Source: Phlegmacium glaucopus (taxonomy: Eukaryota > Basidiomycota > Agaricomycetes > Agaricales > Cortinariaceae). Taken from it: DNA of 64,000 nucleotides. A program made the translations under genes and the position numbers. The stretch is taken from positions 416,386-480,385 of the forward strand of contig MU130382.1 in NCBI GenBank assembly GCA_015039465.1, given 5' to 3'. This document shows positions 58,857 through 64,000 of this stretch, in pieces; within the stretch, counting starts at the first letter, position 1; every line of letters begins with the position of its first letter. The notes below the pieces were generated by a model. The model had not been told where the DNA came from and searched no databases. It saw only the letters and a list, made by a program, of their open reading frames with translations.

Positions 58857-60357
58857 GAGTAGTAAAACCTGTATTGTCTCTTTGGGAATGACCTGAGGAC
58901 TGATAGCGAGGACAGTAGTGTCTGTGATTGTTTTGTGAGGAGCTGGGGTGATTTGCTGATTGAACCCACGAAAAAACCTTCCTAGCTGTGTATCGGGACT
59001 CTAGGTCATTCCATATGCCGATGGAGAATTGAGACGGGTCAATATCCAGCTGAGTTGCCCTTTTGCAAATTTCCACATCATAAGCCAAGAACACAGGCCA
59101 TAATTCGGCACGGTTATGATTATTGAGTATGTAATGGAAATGGACCTCCCACAATGGGTATTCCTCGGGTAAGAATGACCTGATAAGATCTAATAAGCGA
59201 CACCAAGCTTGGTGCCACTCATCAAAAGACAGTTCGAGTTCGTTGTCCTCAGACGGTGGCTTTGAAGCTGTCGCATCATGGCCATCTATGTTTTCAATAA
59301 CAATGTCGTTCGAAGAAGGCATGTTCTTGGTTTTAAGGATACATCCCTTGTTGGTCAGGTACGTGAGGGGGACATGTACATTCCAGCCGTCAGCAAATTT
59401 CTTCCGAACATGGTCAGGTACCAAAAAGGCTGCATTCGTCCCAATTGAGCCTAATGTACGTGCAGGCCGTTTGCAAGTAGATGTCGACGTTATATTGGCA
59501 GCGGTAGGTGGATCTGGAGCTTGTACAGCTGGAATGACCAGAGGATGATGTCAATGATGAACCTGCGGAACCATAGCATCTGTGTAACATTTCGTAAGAT
59601 ATCTTTGATAACAATGCATGATAAGTTGCCGCATTTCTCCAGCATAATAGTAATAGAGTTTTAAGATCATATGTTAAAAAAAAAAAAAAAAAACAATAAA
59701 GTTGATGTTATTATTGGCATTTAAATCAGCCAAATTATTTTCAGCATATCAGGAGTATGTGTTCATATATATATAGCATATCAAGAGTATGCGAAAAACG
59801 GCAGAGTGCTCGAAGGGCACATCAAGGTAAATATAATACAATCATAGCACATCAAAAGCATGCGAGAAATATACACATATTACATTGAAGAACGGAAAGG
59901 AGGTTGTGCAATAGGATAAAAAAGATGACTTACTCCCATCAACGGCATCCAAAAGTAGAAAAGGAGAATTCCTTTCGGAATTGATATCAATGTCATTAGG
60001 TGTTGGTTGTCGCGACTGTAAATGGGGTGATTGTTGGTGTTGGTTGTTGAGAATTCCTCCCCATGACGAATGAGAAGGAGTTGAGGATGATTGAGTAGAA
60101 AGTGTCTCAGAGTCTGGTTGTGGTGGAGGTGGAGGAATGTGGTTGTGACAGCGGTGTCTAGGGTATAATGCAGTGTACCTTGGATTCCGAAAAAGAGCAT
60201 CTCGGTTTTCATTTAAGTGGTCTTTGAGCCGTAGTCGCAACCCTACGACAGATCCCCCGGGATCTAGACCAAAATCATCGCAAAGACGAATTAGGTCGGT
60301 CTTTAACAAGGCACTAAGTGTCTTGGTATAAGTTACTCTTCGCGGTTGACGTGGCAT
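58519..60357 (-). CDS. Gag-like protein with SAP domain and zinc fingers (477 aa)
   Basis: Start MPRQPRRVTYTKTLSALLKT at 60,357. Residues about 14-50 are a SAP-type fold (LIRLCDDFGLDPGGSVVGLR), a DNA-binding helix pair, then a low-complexity P/Q/S stretch. I predict one intron, 59,933-59,529 (donor GTAAGT, acceptor TTCCAG, 405 bases, phase 1), joining DAVDG to VQAPDPPTAANITSTS. With it the frame is open for 478 codons. C-terminal half: CIFCGDTSKSHTSRNC and CFSWNRYSGCDQGPNCHRGK, WCSLCGARSHNAQQC, the knuckles typical of fungal DIRS gag. No lesion seen, unlike the enzyme genes. Confidence 0.75.
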
Positions 60358-61479
60358 GTTGAAAAAAGAATGGTGGTATTGATTTATGGAGGATGGTGAT
60401 GAATGTGTTGTCCCTTAGAAGAAAGATGACAGGACAAAAAAGAGAGAAAAATATGAATGAGTAGTTTATAAAATACTAGCTAGGTTTGAGGCAGAGACGG
60501 TGGGAGCAATTACGGGTAAGGAAAGAAAAGATAAATAAATAAACGCGCTTGCGTCATGTGGTTTCATTTTGCACCATCATGCACTAATATAAACAAATAC
60601 AATAACATTGTTTGCTCTCCCCAGCCTATTGTTCCTCCCTCATACTCAGTGTCCGGCCTGTTAAATGTCCGGCCTGCAAAATGTGTGATGGAAGGCACGA
60701 TATAATCAAGAGAGTAATCTACAATATTCTAAATCCATTTACAATCTAGCCCCACAAACTGGTAATAAAGTAACGACACACATCCTATATCCGATCCCTT
60801 TCCTCCTTCACGTGCAACCGCCACTACACCCTATGCACGAGTTGAGCGGTTCCAACATCCCACTCGTACGCTCTGTACGGTTTCTCCATACTCACGACGA
60901 ATTGCGACAGTCATGGCGACGCACGAAGTCAACCTCAATTTAATTTTTACTCTCTCGCACTGTCTTTCGCTTGAAACCGACAGCCTCCATTTAGCAACAT
61001 CTTTCTGTCATTCAATTGCTCCTCCTATATATCCAGCGATCATGCCCACTCAGACATCACTGAGATTTTGGGTTGATGTAATCATTCCCGAAAAATTCCA
61101 TACCAATAAATGCAATGCCTGCCCCCCAAAAAATGATTTTCTTATCAAACCTGACAACTGCTGGAGCCTTGGACATCATCACCGCGTTGTCCTCCCCTTT
61201 TTCTTTTTTTTTGCTTGACCCAAACCTCGAGCATGTACTCAAAAAAACTCCTGATATAATTGATGTTGACCGTGTAATGTTGTAGATTTGTCCATCACCA
61301 GTGGCGCTCAAGCCTTCCAGCCTCGCCGTTTCCGGTCTGATATCCTTGGACGCATGATGCAGTTAGTATATTGATTGATCATGATCAATTGATTGGCCCA
61401 CCTTGCCACGCCGATTTGAATCCGTTGTCAAGCCTGAAAAGCCCTCGAGGTCTGGGACTACACTGAGCTACAACTGATT
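60358..61479. other. Upstream of the DIRS-like gag; no firm gene
   Basis: Probably holds the element promoter and boundary. CAGTGTCCGGCCTG and AATGTCCGGCCTG are repeated at 60,649 and 60,664. A 101-codon frame at 60,913 (MATHEVNLNLIFTLSHCLSL) has no recognisable content. Confidence 0.35.
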
Positions 61480-63399
61480 TATGTCAGTAGAGGAAATGGA
61501 ACATCAATGCCTCCCGTTACTCGCAGCATCAAGATAATCCGACTACGGATATTCAATCAACCAACGAGGACCTTAATCTTGAACTTGAAACCCTCACACA
61601 GGAGAAGGTTCAACTAGAGAAGGTTAATATTGCTTTTATCGCTGGTAGCCAATGTTGCTATAGACCCCTATTTATAGCTATTAAATCAAGCCCTGGTCAA
61701 CTCCGAAGTCACAGAGGTATCTAACAAGACTATCCTTCAAGAACTACAAGACGCTCGAGCTACAATCACTCGCTTGACAGCACACCATGCTCGTTCCATT
61801 GGCTGGGATACCCGCTTGTCGGCTGCATTGAAAGAAAGCTGTGTTTTCCTTTCATTTTTCATTAACTCAATGGTTGTTATCAGCCAAACTACAGACAGAA
61901 GTACGGCGGCTTCAGGAAAGTTTGGACGAAAAACGACTATCCCGGCTTGAATCTTCAGAGAACATTCTTCAAGACGCACGTTCGCGAATCCAGTCCTTCC
62001 TCAATTCGGTATTTGATTTCGTTATTGACCCTCTTCATTCTCTGAATCGATTATAGCAAGTCGGCCTTAGTGCAAAGGCTGAAGAAGACGAGTTGACTAA
62101 CGTTCTGGAAACTTTAGTTAACGACAATGAAATTTTAAAGGGAGATAACGCAGAGCTTCAACATCTTCTTGCTGAATCTCGAGAAAATTTACATGCCTTA
62201 AGGAGACACTTGAGGAGCAACGAGCAAACATTATGTATCCATCATATCCGAGTCGTAAGCTAACTATTTTTAAATTATACGCCGAGTAATATCTAATAAT
62301 ACCAATAGCCGAAACACCGCATTCAAGGCATCACCATCGATTTTCTTCAAGCTCCCTAAAAGACCATACAGATTCAAAGCTACGGCGAAGACCACTTTCC
62401 CAACCATTCGATTCTCGGTTGAATTCTGTTGCCCAGGAGTTTTCATTCACTGATACACTACGTTCCACTCTACTCCTTCCAACAGGATCGATTACTCCCG
62501 GTGCAACCTCTCCACTCTCACACGTCAGCTTTGAAGTAGATGAATATCCAGGAAATGATGTTGATCCTTCTGAGATTGAGAGACGAAGAGTTCACAAACC
62601 TTTGCTTCTTTTAACTCGTTCACGAGGAACACAAACCGAAACATGGCCTGGTTTATTATGTCCCTCTCCTTTACCGTCTCAATTGTCGTCAATATCACCT
62701 CATGATCCACGGTCAGAATCATCATCTTTCTCCGACTCCCTTGCGTCTCACATTTCCACCATTCTGGACCGTATCCTCGCTTTGCTTAATCGCATGAGCC
62801 AAGCCGATGCTCTTACCTTGACGAATCGGTTGAAACGACAGCATCTCAAAGGAGCAGATGTCGGACATCTGTCACGCAGCACCGTTAGCAACATACTTTC
62901 TGAAGCGACAGGTCTCCGTGCCCAGTTTCGATCATTGTTAGAAGACGACAAAGTGGTATTAACGTGTACACGCAAGGATATGCGTCTGCTTTTCAAATTC
63001 GTCAAGGACGTGTTCGCGGAAATGGGTCAGATGCGAGTGACTCTTAACGATATCATTCTCGACCCTTCTATTGCCGGCCGAGTCAGCGAGTTGGCCTTGA
63101 ATCCTGGAAAGACTGAAGCAGAAACGAAGGAGCGCGAAATTTCGGCTCAAGCTGGGGCTGCAAGCTGGATGGCTCCGATATCCAAGCTTTTTTCACCTGC
63201 GGGGCGCACTGATGCTGCGCCAGTTGATCGTCATGCAACACTGGTACCCCTATCTAGTACGAGAGCCACCAGAATTCATGTTTACCTACAGCGGCGTTGG
63301 ATAGAGTATGTGGAGTCTCTCAAAAGCGCTATGGGAAGAGATTTTACTGCTCCCTCTATCCACCATCTCATCCCTTCAAAACTCCTTGACAACATATGA
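61480..63399 (+). pseudogene. Coiled-coil protein gene, copy B, lacking its 5-prime exons and fused to the unnamed family
   Basis: Similarity to copy A begins exactly at the acceptor TAG|AGGAAATGG (61,486; copy A 47,153). A deletion of about 90 bases at 61,837 removes an exon end and donor that copy A has, and one base is lost near 62,200. The 3-prime exons missing in A are here: FSFTDTLRSTLLLPTGSITP, ISTILDRILALLNRMSQADA, LRAQFRSLLEDDKVVLTCTR, FVKDVFAEMGQMRVTLNDII and QAGAASWMAPISKLFSPAGR. After SSTRATR the frame enters family exon 2 sequence (about 63,274) and ends TGA at 63,399. Cellular role unknown. Confidence 0.65.
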
Positions 63400-64000
63400 G
63401 CTGTACGTGGATATATTCAATTATTATGCTTGACTAAAATTATGTATATAATATAGCATCTTAGTCGATGTTCAACGAATTCTGAGCTCAAACGATCCTC
63501 GGATGTCAGACGACGCGATTGATTGTCAGCTGGGCAATTTTATAGTTCAATTCCAGGTATGGTTAGACTAGAGATTTGATGATGGCCGCTGCTTTATCCT
63601 ACATAATCATAGAAAGCATTGGATCGTCTCAAAGGCACCACCGTCAGCCAACGAATCTCACCGAGCTCAACACGCAAGTTTACTCGAAACATATATGATA
63701 CTTTTGGAATGCTCACCGCTTTACAGATTTCTTCCAGAACTCCCATCACACTCTCATCTCTGGAGGAAGCTTCAGTACTATCAGTAACAATCCGGTAGTC
63801 CACGATCCCGTGTTGCGGGAGCAATCTGTAGGTTCTTTCTCTTTTGCCCCCGGCGGCAGATTTATGTAGTACTTAACATCTTGCAGCACAACATTCTCCG
63901 AGTACTTTATATCCAATGTCCCTTTTTATTGTCTTATGCGGGCCACAATTGACATTCCGAAGATTCTAGACAGTGGAGTTGAACTCAATCACGCAAGGGC
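63274..64000 (+). pseudogene. Unnamed family module (exon 2 onward), copy 7, cut by the window end
   Basis: Matches copies 1 and 6 through exon 2 (LDRVCGVSQKRYGK region), exon 3 (about 63,463-63,556), exon 4 (63,613 on) and the downstream stretch ending TTGAACTCAATCACGCAAGG. Exon 1 and promoter are absent. Extra bases in exon 2 (GTGGAGTCTCTC) shift its frame relative to copy 1. Confidence 0.6.

Larger units (their letters stand above)
55626..60357 (-). mobile_element. DIRS-like tyrosine-recombinase retroelement, younger copy
   Basis: Minus-strand order: gag with SAP and zinc fingers (60,357-58,519), RT and RNase H (58,856-56,877), tyrosine recombinase (56,801-55,626). This is the DIRS/Ngaro plan. 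No LTR and no integrase. Each enzyme frame has one to a few lesions, nearly all CGN to TGN, so it decayed more recently than the 12.8-19.7 kb copy. Confidence 0.85.

Overview
This is a eukaryotic window from a filamentous fungus, almost certainly a basidiomycete of the Agaricomycetes type. The evidence is about 50-base GT-AG introns packed every 100-300 bases, 3-prime introns with CTNAC-type branch sites, a neurofibromin-like RasGAP in 22 exons, and a transposon complement typical of that group (Plavaka, DIRS-like tyrosine-recombinase elements, a Ty3 chromovirus, PIF/Harbinger, DUF6532-like element genes). Only one ordinary conserved host gene is evident.

Layout. 1-5988: C-terminal 1,630 codons of a neurofibromin/IRA-type RasGAP (+). 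6.5-11.3 kb: three copies of an unnamed four-exon gene family, one internally deleted; further copies lie at 30.5, 48.1, 50.2 and 63.3 kb. 12-20.3 kb: decayed DIRS-like element on the minus strand (gag, RT, RNase H, tyrosine recombinase) broken up by TIR elements. 22.6-29.7 kb: a 7.1 kb TIR element with a decayed plus-strand gene, a minus-strand DDE gene, and further elements inserted in it. 32.6-35.6 kb: decayed Plavaka transposase (-). 36.7-45.3 kb: DUF6532-like gene whose third intron holds a young 6.0 kb Ty3 chromovirus with near-identical LTRs and a CTAAG target duplication. 46.7-51.4 kb: a coiled-coil gene fused to the unnamed family, then another family copy. 51.4-55.4 kb: a repeat-flanked segment and a PIF/Harbinger element. 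55.6-60.4 kb: a younger DIRS-like element (-). 61.5-64 kb: second coiled-coil gene copy, again fused to the family module.

The most unusual signal is in the PIF/Harbinger element. The bases at about 52,481-52,950 and 53,302-54,703 are written backwards but not complemented. Read 3-prime to 5-prime on the plus strand they give the N- and C-terminal parts of a PIF transposase. The plain complement of the second block gives the C-terminal half of the Myb/SANT-like partner protein, joining in frame with its correctly oriented N-terminal half. No known biological process reverses DNA without complementing it, so this is most likely an assembly, file-handling or deliberate editing artefact. Normal six-frame translation cannot see it.

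Most element genes are inactivated, and a striking share of the stops and lost catalytic arginines are explained by CGN to TGN changes, pointing to methylated-CpG decay. Three runs of N (25,178-25,892; 40,432-40,735; 52,951-53,301) interrupt elements.
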